Shown: positions 36,399-45,271, counted from the first letter of the stretch. The stretch is 49,661 bases of DNA from Paracoccus beibuensis (GCF_026162625.1 NZ_JAOTBD010000026.1:1-49661); one strand, 5' to 3'. Notes: generated by a model from the letters alone, not told the origin. Program-made: numbers and translations.

Positions 36399-36409
36399 AA
36401 GGATCCACC

Positions 36410-37234
36410 ATGACCCATGTCGAGACCCGCCACGCGATCCACCCGGACCACGCCAAGGGCATGGATACCGGAATGCTGCGGCAGCATTTCCTTGCCCAAG
36501 GCCTGTTCGCGGAAGGACAGATCCGGCTGGTCTATACGCATTACGACCGCTTCGTGATCGGCGGCGCGGTGCCGGACGGCTCCAGCCTGGTGCTGGATGC
36601 CATCGAGGAGACGAAGACCCCCAGCTTCCTTGATCGCCGCGAAATGGGCATCGTCAACATCGGCGGCAATGGCCGGGTCGAGGCCGGGGGCCAGGGCTGG
36701 GACATGGCGCAGGGCGACGTGCTGTATCTGGGCGCGGGGTCGGGGGCGGTGACCTTTTCGGGGCAGGGGCGGTTCTACATCACCTCGGCCCCCGCGCATC
36801 GGCAGCTGCCCTGCCGCCTGGTGACCGTGGCGGATGCCAAGGAGGTCAAGATGGGCGCGGCCGAGACCTCGAACAAGCGCACCATCAAGCAGTTCATCCA
36901 CCCGTTGGTGATGGAAAGCTGCCAACTGGTGCTGGGCTATACCACGCTTGAGGACGGGTCGGTCTGGAACACCATCCCCAGCCACGTCCACGACCGGCGG
37001 ATGGAAGCCTACCTCTATCACGGGATGGAGCCGCAGTCGCGCGTGCTGCACCTGATGGGCGAGCCGCAGGAAACCCGCCACATCTTCGTCGCCAACGAGG
37101 AGGCCGTGCTGTCGCCCACCTGGTCGATCCATTCCGGAGCGGGCATCGGCAGCTATACCTTCATCTGGGCCATGGCCGGCGACAATGTCGACTATACCGA
37201 CATGGACTTCATCCAGCCGGAGGACATGCGGTGA
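36410..37234 (+). CDS. kduI: 5-keto-4-deoxyuronate isomerase
   Basis: A 274-residue double-cupin enzyme that isomerises 5-keto-4-deoxyuronate to 2,5-diketo-3-deoxygluconate. TRHAIHPDHAKGMDT, RREMGIVNIGGNG and the zinc-site stretch IPSHVHDRRMEAYLYH (two His, Glu, His) identify KduI. Length matches the family (about 278). ATG 36410 has AAAGGA upstream. It overlaps kduD by four bases (GTGA). Confidence 0.95.
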   Translation: MTHVETRHAIHPDHAKGMDTGMLRQHFLAQGLFAEGQIRLVYTHYDRFVIGGAVPDGSSLVLDAIEETKTPSFLDRREMGIVNIGGNGRVEAGGQGWDMAQGDVLYLGAGSGAVTFSGQGRFYITSAPAHRQLPCRLVTVADAKEVKMGAAETSNKRTIKQFIHPLVMESCQLVLGYTTLEDGSVWNTIPSHVHDRRMEAYLYHGMEPQSRVLHLMGEPQETRHIFVANEEAVLSPTWSIHSGAGIGSYTFIWAMAGDNVDYTDMDFIQPEDMR

Positions 37235-37956
37235 ACCCCTTTTCACTGGAGGGACGGACGGCGCTTGTGACTGGGGCCAATACGGGCATCGGTCAGGCCA
37301 TTGCGGTGGCGATGGCCCAGGCTGGGGCGGATGTCATCGCCAGCGGCCGCCGCGACTGCGACGAGACGCTCGAGATGATGGGGTCCGGGCGCAGCTTGAC
37401 GCTGGATTTTGCCGACCCGATGGCCGCCCGCGACGTCTTTGCGGCCAATCGGGTCGACGTCCTGGTCAACAACGCGGGCATCATCCGCCGCGACGACGCG
37501 GTCGACTTCAGCGAAGCCGACTGGGACGCGGTGATGGACGTGAACGCCAAGGCACTGTTCTTCACCTGCCAGGCTTTCGCCCGCGCCGCCCTGCCGCGGG
37601 GCATGGGCAAGATCGTCAACATCGCGTCCCTGCTGTCCTTCCAGGGCGGCATCCGGGTGCCGTCCTACACGGCCTCCAAACATGGCGTCGCCGGGCTGAC
37701 CAAGCTGATGGCGAACGAATGGGCCGCAAAGGGCCTCAACGTGAACGCCATCGCGCCGGGCTATATCGAGACCAACAATACCGAGGCCCTGCGCGGCGAT
37801 CCGGATCGGTCGAAGGCGATCCTCGACCGCATTCCTGCGGGCCGGTGGGGCCGACCCGACGACATCGCGCAGACGGCCGTGTTCCTGGCTGCACCCGCCT
37901 CTGACTACATCAACGGCGCGATCCTGAATGTCGACGGAGGATGGCTTGCAAGGTAG
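37231..37956 (+). CDS. kduD: 2-deoxy-D-gluconate/2,5-diketo-3-deoxygluconate dehydrogenase
   Basis: A 241-residue short-chain dehydrogenase that reduces 2,5-diketo-3-deoxygluconate to 2-keto-3-deoxygluconate. It has the NAD motif TGANTGIG, NNAG, the catalytic Ser in NIASLLSFQGG and Tyr-Thr-Ala-Ser-Lys (SYTASKHG). IAPGYIETNNTEALR is characteristic of KduD. It starts with GTG within the kduI stop. Its 3' end overlaps uxuB by 11 bases if uxuB starts at 37946. Confidence 0.93.
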   Translation: MNPFSLEGRTALVTGANTGIGQAIAVAMAQAGADVIASGRRDCDETLEMMGSGRSLTLDFADPMAARDVFAANRVDVLVNNAGIIRRDDAVDFSEADWDAVMDVNAKALFFTCQAFARAALPRGMGKIVNIASLLSFQGGIRVPSYTASKHGVAGLTKLMANEWAAKGLNVNAIAPGYIETNNTEALRGDPDRSKAILDRIPAGRWGRPDDIAQTAVFLAAPASDYINGAILNVDGGWLAR

Positions 37957-39358
37957 GTTGCACCGCCCGCCCTCCGACGCACCGGCAGGAATCGTCCATC
38001 TCGGCCTCGGCGCGTTCTTCCGCGCTCACGGGGCCGTGTTCATCGCGGAGGCCATGGAAGCGACGGACGGCGATTGGGGCATCATTGGCGTCTCGTTGCA
38101 GTCGCCCGGCACGCGTGACCGGCTGAAGGCGCAGGGCTGGGCCTATACCGCGCTGGAACTTGGCCCCGAGGGAGAGGCCTCGCAGGTCGTCACCGTCCTG
38201 CGCGACGTGCTGGTCGCCCCCGAGGATCCGCAGGCTGTGCTGGACGCCATGGCCGCGCCCACGGTTCGGATCATCAGCTTGACGGTCACAGAGAAGGGCT
38301 ACTGCCACGAACCTTCGACCGGCCGGCTGAACGCGGACCACCCCGACATCCGCCACGACATCTCGAACCCGCTGCCGAAGTCCGCGCCCGGCTTTCTGGT
38401 GCGCGCGCTCCAGGCTCGGCGGGCGGCGAACCTGCCGCCGTTCACGGTACTTTGCTGCGACAACCTGCCTGAAAACGGCCGCGTCGTGCGGGGCGTGGTG
38501 ATGGACCTCGCCCGCCTGATCGATCCGGCGCTGGCGTCCTGGATCGAGGAGAAGGGCGCCTTCCCCTCGACCATGGTGGACCGGATCGTCCCGGCGACCA
38601 CGCCCGCCGACCTCGATCGGCTGGAGGCCCTGACCGGCCAGCGCGACGAGGCCCCCGTCATGCACGAGCCCTTCCGCCAATGGGTCGTCGAAGACCGCTT
38701 CGCGGACGGCCGCCCCGATCTGGCGGCGGTGGGCGTGCAACTGGTCGACGACGTGACCCCGTTCGAGCACATGAAGCTGCGGATGCTGAACGGCACCCAT
38801 TCCAGCCTCGCGTACCTCGGCTACTTGGCCGGGCACGAGACCATCGCGGACACGATGGCCGATCCCGTCTTTGCGCGCTTCGTCGACCGGCTGTGGACCG
38901 AGGAGATCATCCCGGCCCTGACGCCCCCTCCGGGCGAGGACCTGCACGCCTATGCCCGTGCCCTGCACGACCGGTACGCAAATCCGGCGATCCGGCACCG
39001 GACCTGGCAGATCGCCATGGACGGCAGCCAGAAGCTGCCGCAGCGGATCCTGGGCACCATCGCCGAAAGGCGCGCGGCAGGCCGCCAGGTGCCGGGGCTG
39101 ACTTTGGCTGTCGCGGCATGGATGCGCTATGCCTCGGGGCAGGACGAGGCCGGGCGGGCGATCGAGGTCAAGGACCCGCTTGCCCCGCAGCTCGCCGCCC
39201 TCTGGCGCGACGATCCCGCCGAGACGGTGGCGGGCTTCCTCTCCCTCTCTCAGGTGTTCCCACCCGCTTTGCGCGACGACGCTGGCTTCGCCGCCGACCT
39301 GACAGAGGCCCTGCGACGCCTTGTCCGAGACGGTGCGCGCGCCGCAGCTGATGTCTGA
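37946..39358 (+). CDS. uxuB: Fructuronate reductase (mannitol dehydrogenase family)
   Basis: A 470-residue long-chain polyol dehydrogenase. IVHLGLGAFFRAHG is the NAD-binding start, KGYCHEPSTGRL and CCDNLPENGRVVR follow, and KLRMLNGTHSSLAYLG contains the catalytic lysine. Family members include mannitol dehydrogenase and tagaturonate reductase; fructuronate reductase is preferred because uxuA (mannonate dehydratase) is nearby and no uxaA is seen. TTG 37946 lies five bases after GGAGG; ATG 37928 is the alternative. Confidence 0.88.
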   Translation: MQGRLHRPPSDAPAGIVHLGLGAFFRAHGAVFIAEAMEATDGDWGIIGVSLQSPGTRDRLKAQGWAYTALELGPEGEASQVVTVLRDVLVAPEDPQAVLDAMAAPTVRIISLTVTEKGYCHEPSTGRLNADHPDIRHDISNPLPKSAPGFLVRALQARRAANLPPFTVLCCDNLPENGRVVRGVVMDLARLIDPALASWIEEKGAFPSTMVDRIVPATTPADLDRLEALTGQRDEAPVMHEPFRQWVVEDRFADGRPDLAAVGVQLVDDVTPFEHMKLRMLNGTHSSLAYLGYLAGHETIADTMADPVFARFVDRLWTEEIIPALTPPPGEDLHAYARALHDRYANPAIRHRTWQIAMDGSQKLPQRILGTIAERRAAGRQVPGLTLAVAAWMRYASGQDEAGRAIEVKDPLAPQLAALWRDDPAETVAGFLSLSQVFPPALRDDAGFAADLTEALRRLVRDGARAAADV

Positions 39359-40214
39359 CGAACATGGTTGGGGCCGCGGCAGGCTGGGTCGCCGCTGCAG
39401 TCTTGCTCGGCAGCGGGAGAGTAACCGGTGGCCGGAGCGCATCGATCCCAGCAGCAGGACAGACCGACCGGTGCAGGTTCGGCTGGATTACTGAGGGCGA
39501 GGGTGGCCGGTTCTGGAGTTGACCTTCCTCTGCACCTCTCAGCGCCCAGATGGAGGAGCAGGGCCTCCTCACGAAGCCGACGCTTTCCGCTCTGCCGGCG
39601 GTGCGGAGCGTCAGTTCCCGCTATGTTTTTGCTACGCCTCGTCAGGAGATACGGTGTCGGCAAGTGCCAGAGCCTGCGGATCTCGCTCAGGCGCACAAGC
39701 GGCTAATTGCGCGACTGAGGGACGAGTAAGGATCGGAAGCTGCTTCAATATTGCTGAAGCAAAGCTGGACATGTCCGCTTGCAGCACTATTGCTTCGCGG
39801 CAACAGCCTGCGAACCAGCCCGGACCGCTAGATCGCCTTTGACACCTGGAGGGGGGGGCACGGCCGCCGATCATCGCGGCGGGGAACCGCGCAGTCGAGA
39901 AGACACGCTGCTTTCGGAGCGGCACAAGGCCTCGAGGCTGTGCAACAGGCTGTTCGGGGGCAAAGGATCTGGGGCCTCGGGGACTGTCGCCAGATCGCAT
40001 CGTGGCTGAAGGAAGCACCGGGTGCGCGATCTTCTCGGGTAGCGATGGCGTGCTCCGGTGTCCGAGAGGCGGATTTCTGAGCGCCGGGAGGAGGCCGCCG
40101 AGCGAACTGCTGGCGACGCTGATGCGGCCAATGGCACCAAGGTTTCGGGCGCCGCTTGAACGGTGTTGTGCAGCAACGGCAGCTTGGCCCTGCGGCCGCG
40201 CTGCGGCTGGTCCC
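39359..40214. other. 856-bp gap between the two uronate arms, no convincing gene
   Basis: Both strands contain only short frames rich in Arg, Ser and Pro with no family pattern. The stretch is less GC-rich than its neighbours in places (39600-39800). A small hairpin GCTTCA/TGAAGC lies at 39742-39760. It may be a decayed gene or insertion scar between the ends of two convergent operons. No terminator with a U-tract was found. Confidence 0.55.
39550..39729 (+). pseudogene. 59-codon ORF, possible remnant of a larger gene
   Basis: One plus frame inside the gap reads MEEQGLLTKPTLSALPAVRS and ends EPADLAQAHKRLIARLRDE, an amphipathic helix of natural-looking composition. The same frame is closed upstream by TGA at 39517-39519. 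I do not recognise a family and no Shine-Dalgarno is clear. It could be the C-terminal scrap of a lost gene or chance. Confidence 0.2.
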
Positions 40215-41138
40215 TCAGGCGCCGGCGCTCAGGGCGTCCACTGCGGTCGGGACGAGCGCGCCGCGGTGGCGGATGACCTGGCGGCTCAGGGCATGACCCG
40301 CCACGATGGCGGTGGCGCAGTCGGTGCCAGAGAGCCAGGCGGCAAGGTAGCCCGCGTTGAAGCTGTCACCGGCAGCGGTGGTGTCCAGCGGCGTCTCGGG
40401 GGCGAGGTCGGCGACCTCTCCGTTGCCCTCGAAGCCCCCGAAGGCCATTGCGCCGCCGCCGTTCTTGACGACGACCTGTCCCGCACCCGCGGCAAGATAA
40501 CGCGCGACGGTCGCGGCAGGGTCGGTGTCGCCGAAGAAGGCGGCCTCGTCGTCGAAGCTGGGCAGGACCAGGTCGGCCTCTCCGGCGGCGGCCTGGACGG
40601 CGGCGCACATCGTCGCCGCGTCGGGCCAGAGGCGCGGGCGCAGGTTCGGGTCGAAGACGATGGTGGTCCCGGCAGCTTTGGCGCCCCGCAGCGCGGCCAA
40701 CAGGTTCGCGCGACCCTCGGGCGGCAGGATCGCCAGGGTGATGCCCGACAGATAAGCCAGTCGGCAGCCGTCCAGTGCCCCCGACAGAACCGCCGGATCG
40801 TCGGCCAGGCGCCGCGCGGCCGATGTGTCGCGCCAGTAGGCGAAGCTGCGTTCGCCGTCCCTCAGGCTGATGGCATAAAGGCCGATTTCGCGGTCGGGTT
40901 CGCGGCGGACATCTGCGGTGTCGATGCCCTCGGCGACCAGGAAGTCCAGCATCTGCTGGGAAAACTCTCCGATGCCGATGCGCGTCAGGTAGGCAACCTG
41001 CCAGTCCGGACCCAGTAGGCGGCGCAGGTACCACGCGGTGTTCAGGGTGTCGCCCGCCACCCCCAGCCGCCACAGGCCGGGCTGTTCGGCCTGCGACATC
41101 TCTACCATCGCCTCGCCGATGGACAGGATGCGGGTCAT
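40215..41138 (-). CDS. kdgK: 2-keto-3-deoxygluconate kinase
   Basis: A 307-residue PfkB/ribokinase-fold sugar kinase. LSIGEAMVEMSQ opens it, GDTLNTAWYLRRLLG is the substrate-side stretch common in KDG kinases, VFDPNLRPRLW follows, and DTTAAGDSFNAGYLAAWL is the C-terminal PfkB signature with the catalytic Asp. It makes KDPG for the Entner-Doudoroff aldolase. Both arms of the cluster converge on its substrate. Start overlaps the uxuA stop (ATGA). Confidence 0.9.
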   Translation of the reverse strand: MTRILSIGEAMVEMSQAEQPGLWRLGVAGDTLNTAWYLRRLLGPDWQVAYLTRIGIGEFSQQMLDFLVAEGIDTADVRREPDREIGLYAISLRDGERSFAYWRDTSAARRLADDPAVLSGALDGCRLAYLSGITLAILPPEGRANLLAALRGAKAAGTTIVFDPNLRPRLWPDAATMCAAVQAAAGEADLVLPSFDDEAAFFGDTDPAATVARYLAAGAGQVVVKNGGGAMAFGGFEGNGEVADLAPETPLDTTAAGDSFNAGYLAAWLSGTDCATAIVAGHALSRQVIRHRGALVPTAVDALSAGA

Positions 41139-42349
41139 GCGGTGACCCCGTGGCTGCGGGACAGGGCTGCTTCGACGCCGCGCAGTTCGGCAAGCCCCTT
41201 CAGGCGACCGATTGCGGGGTAGCCGGGCTGACCGCCGCGTCCGATGTCGTCCAGGATGTCCTGCCCGTGGTCTGGGCGCATCGGGATCGTCGTGTCGGCG
41301 CGGCCTTCGGCGCGGCGGCGGGCCTCCTCGGAGAGGACGGCGTCGATCAGGGCGACCATGTCGGTTTCGCCGGCCAGGTGCTCGTCCTCGAAGAACGAGG
41401 TCGGGATGCTGTCTTCATCCCGGCGCACGTTGCGCAGGTGCAGGAAATGCACCCGGTCGCCAAGGCGGCGCATCATGCCGGGCAGGTCATTGTCGGGCCG
41501 CGCCCCGAGTGAGCCTGAGCAGAGCGTCACGCCATTGGCGGGCAGGTCCACGGCGGCGAGGCGTTCGACGTAGTCCGCCTCGGTCGACATGATCCGGGGC
41601 AGGCCCAGCAGGGGGAAGGGCGGGTCGTCGGGATGGCAGCAGAGCCGCATCCCCAGCTTCTGGGCGACTGGGGCGACCTGTTCCAGGAAGTCGTGGAAAT
41701 GGCGGCGCAACACCGGGTCGGTGACTGGGGCATAGCTGGCCAGAAGGTCGCGCACGTCCCCCATCGACAGCCGCTCGGCGGCGCCCGGCAGGCCGAAGAC
41801 GACGTTGGCGGCCAACTGCGCCTTGCGGTCTTCGGTCATCTCGGCAAAGCGGCGGGCGGCTGCGTCACGCAGTGCCTCGGGCGTGTCGGTCGCGGCGGCG
41901 GGGCGCTGCAGGATGTGCATGTCAAAGGCCGCGAAGTCGACAAGGTCGAACCGCATGCAGCGCGCGCCGGTCGGGCGCCGCCACGCCAGGTCCGTGCGCG
42001 TCCAGTCCAGAACCGGCATGAAGTTATAACAGATGACACGGATGCCCGCCGCATGCAGGTTCCGCATCGAGGCGATCCACGCCTCGACATGGGCGCGCCA
42101 GTCGCCGGTCTGGGTCTTGATCGCTTCCGAGACCGGCAGGCTCTCGACCACCTCCCATGCCAGGCCCGAGGGGGCGCCGTCGGACATGGTGGCGATCGCG
42201 TCCTGCCGGGCGCGGATCTCCTCGGGCGTCCAGATGTGACCCGTGGGGACGTGGTGCAGCGCGGTGACCACGCCCTGGACGCCTGCCTGCACAATGTCGT
42301 CGATGGAAACGGGGTCGGCGGGTCCGAACCAGCGCCAGGTCTGTCGCAT
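41135..42349 (-). CDS. uxuA: Mannonate dehydratase
   Basis: A 404-residue TIM-barrel enzyme that dehydrates D-mannonate to 2-keto-3-deoxygluconate. The start MRQTWRWFGPADPVSIDDI, ALHHVPTGHIW, CYNFMPVLDWTRTDL, LCCHPDDPPFPLLGLPRI and CSGSLGARPDNDLPGM are UxuA signatures including metal-site Cys and His. Length matches the family. It lies 10 bases downstream of the GntR gene and overlaps kdgK by four bases. Confidence 0.95.
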   Translation of the reverse strand: MRQTWRWFGPADPVSIDDIVQAGVQGVVTALHHVPTGHIWTPEEIRARQDAIATMSDGAPSGLAWEVVESLPVSEAIKTQTGDWRAHVEAWIASMRNLHAAGIRVICYNFMPVLDWTRTDLAWRRPTGARCMRFDLVDFAAFDMHILQRPAAATDTPEALRDAAARRFAEMTEDRKAQLAANVVFGLPGAAERLSMGDVRDLLASYAPVTDPVLRRHFHDFLEQVAPVAQKLGMRLCCHPDDPPFPLLGLPRIMSTEADYVERLAAVDLPANGVTLCSGSLGARPDNDLPGMMRRLGDRVHFLHLRNVRRDEDSIPTSFFEDEHLAGETDMVALIDAVLSEEARRRAEGRADTTIPMRPDHGQDILDDIGRGGQPGYPAIGRLKGLAELRGVEAALSRSHGVTA

Positions 42350-42359
42350 CGAAGGCCTC

Positions 42360-43034
42360 TCAGTCGGTGAAATAGTCGGGATGGGCGGCGGCGATCTGCG
42401 GAAGCTCGGTCAGCATCTGGCGCAAGTGGGTTCGCACAGCGGTTTCGGCCGCGTCGGCATCGCCCGCCTGAAGGGCAGTCAGGATGGCGCGGTGCTGGCC
42501 GATCGTCTCGCTGCGGTCGAAGACCCGCATCGACATGTGGCGCAGGCGGTTCATCTGCGACTTCAGCCGTTCAAGGTCCTGCCATACGGCCGCCTGTCCC
42601 GCCGCCAGCGCCATCGCCCCGTGGAAACGGTCGTCCGAGGCGATGAACTCTGCCACGTCGCCCCGCGCGTTGGCGCGGTCCTGGACGCCCAGTTCCGCCT
42701 CCATTGCCGCAAGGTCGGCTTGTCTGCCCGCAACCATTCGGGCCAAGTCGCTTTCGACAGCCTCGCGGATCAGGCGCGCCGACAGGACCGCCCGGGCGGA
42801 TATCTTGCCGATATAGGTGCCACGCTGCGGGCGCACCTCGGCCAGACCGTCGCTGGCAAGCCGGATGAACGCCTCGCGGACGGGCTGGCGCGACAGGCCG
42901 ATCTGATCGGCGATATCGGTTTCCGACAGGCGCGCGCCAGGCGGCAGGTCGCCGCGCAGGATGCGCTGGTGCAGCCAGTCATGCACCTGCTGCGCGGTCG
43001 TGACGGGGCGGGCGATGAGGGTTGCGTCGATCAT
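42360..43034 (-). CDS. GntR/FadR-family regulator (UxuR-like)
   Basis: A 224-residue FCD-type repressor with HTH residues LSETDIADQIGLSRQPVREAFIRLASDGLAEVRPQR and an FCD domain containing EFIASDDRFHGAMALAAGQ. It heads the operon with uxuA and kdgK, so it is probably autoregulated and responds to a uronate such as fructuronate or mannonate. It is similar in layout to the other GntR gene of the cluster, suggesting duplication. GGAGG lies five bases before the ATG. Confidence 0.9.
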   Translation of the reverse strand: MIDATLIARPVTTAQQVHDWLHQRILRGDLPPGARLSETDIADQIGLSRQPVREAFIRLASDGLAEVRPQRGTYIGKISARAVLSARLIREAVESDLARMVAGRQADLAAMEAELGVQDRANARGDVAEFIASDDRFHGAMALAAGQAAVWQDLERLKSQMNRLRHMSMRVFDRSETIGQHRAILTALQAGDADAAETAVRTHLRQMLTELPQIAAAHPDYFTD

Positions 43035-43051
43035 GGATCCTCCGCTGCCTC

Positions 43052-43074
43052 TCTATACCATACTTCCATACCAG
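43052..43074 (-). promoter_or_regulatory. Putative operator with ATACCA direct repeats
   Basis: ATACCA occurs at 43055-43060 and 43068-43073, 13 bases apart, the second extending to TACCAG as in the uxaC operator. A -10-like TATAGA on the minus strand overlaps at 43052-43057, 18 bases before the GntR ATG. A regulator binding here would control the GntR-uxuA-kdgK operon. Confidence 0.45.
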
Positions 43075-43141
43075 TAAAGTCTTGTTGGAACGGTCTTGCG
43101 GCAAAGGCGTTGAGGTGCGGACGAGCAAAGGAGGCTCTATA

Positions 43142-43438
43142 ATGGACCATTCCAACCATACCCGCCTTGACCAGACCGAATTGACCGAGGCCGTCCTGGA
43201 CGGCGCAACCATCTATGGCCCCGGCGACGAGAAGATCGGCAGCGTCTCGCACACCCATGGGGCCGGTGCATCCTGCGAAGTCGTCGTCGACGTGGGCGGC
43301 TTCCTGGGCATCGGCGCAAAGCCCGTAAAGGTGCCTGCGCGGCAGGTCGACTTCATGCGCGACGAAAGCGGCACGGTACACGGCGTGACCACCTGGACCA
43401 AGGACGATCTGCAGGCCATGCCGCGTCACGAACACTGA
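43142..43438 (+). CDS. PRC-barrel domain protein
   Basis: A 98-residue protein with a single PRC-barrel domain: LDGATIYGPGDEKIGSVSHTH, VVVDVGGFLGIGAKPVKVPARQVDF and a short charged tail. Such small PRC-barrel proteins are often stress-associated or RNA/photosynthesis-related, but this one has no telling context. A very strong Shine-Dalgarno (AAAGGAGG) precedes the ATG, suggesting high expression. Divergent from the UxuR-like gene. Confidence 0.85.
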   Translation: MDHSNHTRLDQTELTEAVLDGATIYGPGDEKIGSVSHTHGAGASCEVVVDVGGFLGIGAKPVKVPARQVDFMRDESGTVHGVTTWTKDDLQAMPRHEH

Positions 43439-43443
43439 CCAGC

Positions 43444-43472
43444 AAGGGCCCTCGGTCCTCTCGGGCGCCCTT
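43444..43472. terminator. Possible bidirectional terminator
   Basis: Arms AAGGGC (43444-43449) and GCCCTT (43467-43472) with further partial pairing inside lie between the convergent PRC-barrel and GNAT genes. There is no long U-tract on either side. Confidence 0.3.
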
Positions 43473-43476
43473 CATG

Positions 43477-43938
43477 CTAGATTGACATCGTCATGAAGAC
43501 CGAGTTCGGGTCCGTGCGATAGGACCCGAACGGCGGACATTCCGAAAATCCTTCACGGGCATAGAGCCCGCGCGCGGCTGCGAAGCTGGCCTGCGCGCCG
43601 GTTTCCAGCGACAGCCGCTGCAACCCGGCAGAGCGGGCGTTACCCAGCATGTGCCGCAGCAGCATGCGCGACAGGCCGCGCCCCCGATGCTCGGCCAGGA
43701 CGTGCATCGACTTCAGCTCGCCCTCGGACTCGCCCAACTGCTTGACGGCGCCCATCGCGACCGCGACGCCATCGTCGCGCGTCACGAAGAAGGTGATCCC
43801 TGGCAGGGCCAGCAGATCGCGGGGCAGCATGTGGATCGACTCGGGCGGGGTGTCGGCCTGCATGTCCGCCGCGTGGCGCTGGAACAGCAGGTCGAGGTCG
43901 GGCCCGAGCGGGCTTTCGATGGCGATGGTCAGAGTCAT
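43477..43938 (-). CDS. GNAT family N-acetyltransferase
   Basis: A 153-residue GNAT protein. GELKSMHVLAEHRGRGLSRMLLRHML is the acetyl-CoA pyrophosphate-binding motif A, followed by LQRLSLETGAQASFAAARGLYAREGFSEC (motif B). It is of the YsnE/PapG-like size that acetylates small molecules or amino acids; the substrate is unknown. Convergent with the PRC-barrel gene, 48 bases upstream of the aminotransferase stop on the same strand. Confidence 0.87.
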   Translation of the reverse strand: MTLTIAIESPLGPDLDLLFQRHAADMQADTPPESIHMLPRDLLALPGITFFVTRDDGVAVAMGAVKQLGESEGELKSMHVLAEHRGRGLSRMLLRHMLGNARSAGLQRLSLETGAQASFAAARGLYAREGFSECPPFGSYRTDPNSVFMTMSI

Positions 43939-43986
43939 GTCGGGGCTTCCGGGCGTTGTCCGGCAGAATTAGCCCCGAATTGACCT

Positions 43987-45126
43987 TCAGGTAAAGTCCC
44001 CCAGGACCTTGTCCAGGACCGGCTTCAGCCGCGCCATCGTGCCGTCCACGTCCTTCAGCTTGTCCAGCCCGAACAGCCCGATGCGGAAGGTCGAGAAGTC
44101 GGCCCCTTCATCGACCGCCAGCGGCACGCCCGCCGCGATCTGGGTGCCCTCTGCGGCGAAGGCGCGACCCGACTTCACCTCGGGGTCGGTGGTATAGCTG
44201 ACCACCACCCCGGGCGCCTGGAAACCTTCTGCCGCGACCGATCGGATGCCGCGCGCGGCCAGATCCTCGCGCACCGCGCGGCCAAGCCGCCACTGCGCAT
44301 CGCGGGCGGCATCGAAGCCCATCGCGCGCGTCTCCTCCATCGTGTCGCGCAGGCCCAGCAGAGCGTCGGTCGGCATGGTCGCGTGATAGGCATGGCCGCC
44401 GTCCTCATAGGCCTGCATGATGGCGCGCCACTTCTTCAGGTCCAGCGCGAAGCTGTCGCTGTCCGTCGCGGCCAACCGTTCCGCCCCGCGATCCGAGAGC
44501 ATCACCAGCCCCGCGGCGGGCGACGCCGACCACCCCTTCTGGGGGGCCGAGATCAGCACGTCCACGCCCGTGGCCTTCATGTCCACCCAGACCGCACCCG
44601 AGGCGATGCAGTCCAGCACCATCAGCGCCCCGACCTCGTGCGCGGCCTGCGCCAGCGCGGTGATATAGTCGTCGGGCAGGATCAGCCCTGCCGAGGTTTC
44701 CACATGCGGCGCAAAGACCGCATCGGGCCGCGCCTCGCGGATGCGGGCTACGACCTCGTCGACGGGCGGGGGTGCATAGGCCGGCTGCGGCTCGTTTCCC
44801 TGCGGGCGGGCCTTCGCGACCGTCACCTCGCGCGCGAAGCCGCCGGTTTCGAATATCTGGCTCCAGCGATAGCTGAACCAGCCGTTGCGGACGATCAGCG
44901 CGTGGCCATCGCGGCCGAACTGTCGCGCCACCGCTTCCATCGCATAGCTGCCGCCGCCGGGCACGATTGCGACCTGGGCGGCGCCATAAACCTCGGCCAG
45001 GCCCGCCGACAGGTCGCGCATGACCTGCTGAAAGCGGCCCGACATGTGGTTCAGCGAGCGGTCGGTGAAGACGACCGAGAACTCGTCAAGGCCATCGGGG
45101 TCGATCTCGGGGCGTAGGTGGGGCAT
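43987..45126 (-). CDS. Class V aminotransferase (PLP-dependent)
   Basis: A 379-residue fold-type I aminotransferase. VVFTDRSLNHMSG opens it, PGGGSYAMEAVARQF forms the PLP phosphate cup, VLDCIASGAVWVDMKATGVDVLISAPQKGWSASPA carries the cofactor Asp and Schiff-base Lys, and FRIGLFGLDK is near the C-terminus. Alanine-glyoxylate or 2-aminoethylphosphonate-type activities are possible. It is divergent from the glutamine amidotransferase/ligase operon, and may process its amino-group products; that link is inference. ATG 45126 gives family length. Confidence 0.85.
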   Translation of the reverse strand: MPHLRPEIDPDGLDEFSVVFTDRSLNHMSGRFQQVMRDLSAGLAEVYGAAQVAIVPGGGSYAMEAVARQFGRDGHALIVRNGWFSYRWSQIFETGGFAREVTVAKARPQGNEPQPAYAPPPVDEVVARIREARPDAVFAPHVETSAGLILPDDYITALAQAAHEVGALMVLDCIASGAVWVDMKATGVDVLISAPQKGWSASPAAGLVMLSDRGAERLAATDSDSFALDLKKWRAIMQAYEDGGHAYHATMPTDALLGLRDTMEETRAMGFDAARDAQWRLGRAVREDLAARGIRSVAAEGFQAPGVVVSYTTDPEVKSGRAFAAEGTQIAAGVPLAVDEGADFSTFRIGLFGLDKLKDVDGTMARLKPVLDKVLGDFT

Positions 45127-45271
45127 GGCGGGTCCTTTCGTGGTTTGCCCGAAAGGTATCGCGCGACCCGTACCGCGGCCAGACCGCAAAAGGCCGCAAG
45201 CGCCGATCCCCCCTTGCGGCCCCCCCGGTGGCGCGACTACCTTCCCCTTGTCAGCAACATCAAGGTTTTCC

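Noticed and set aside
39779..40009. Possible IS5-type transposase remnant (RHKASRLCNRLFG)
   Set aside because: It faintly resembles the C-terminal part of IS5 transposases, but the neighbouring residues do not fit and no inverted repeats were found.
40002..41018. Long plus-strand ORF of 338 codons
   Set aside because: Most of it is antisense to kdgK, whose PfkB motifs are clear; the Gly/Arg/Ala-rich translation is typical of a high-GC shadow frame.
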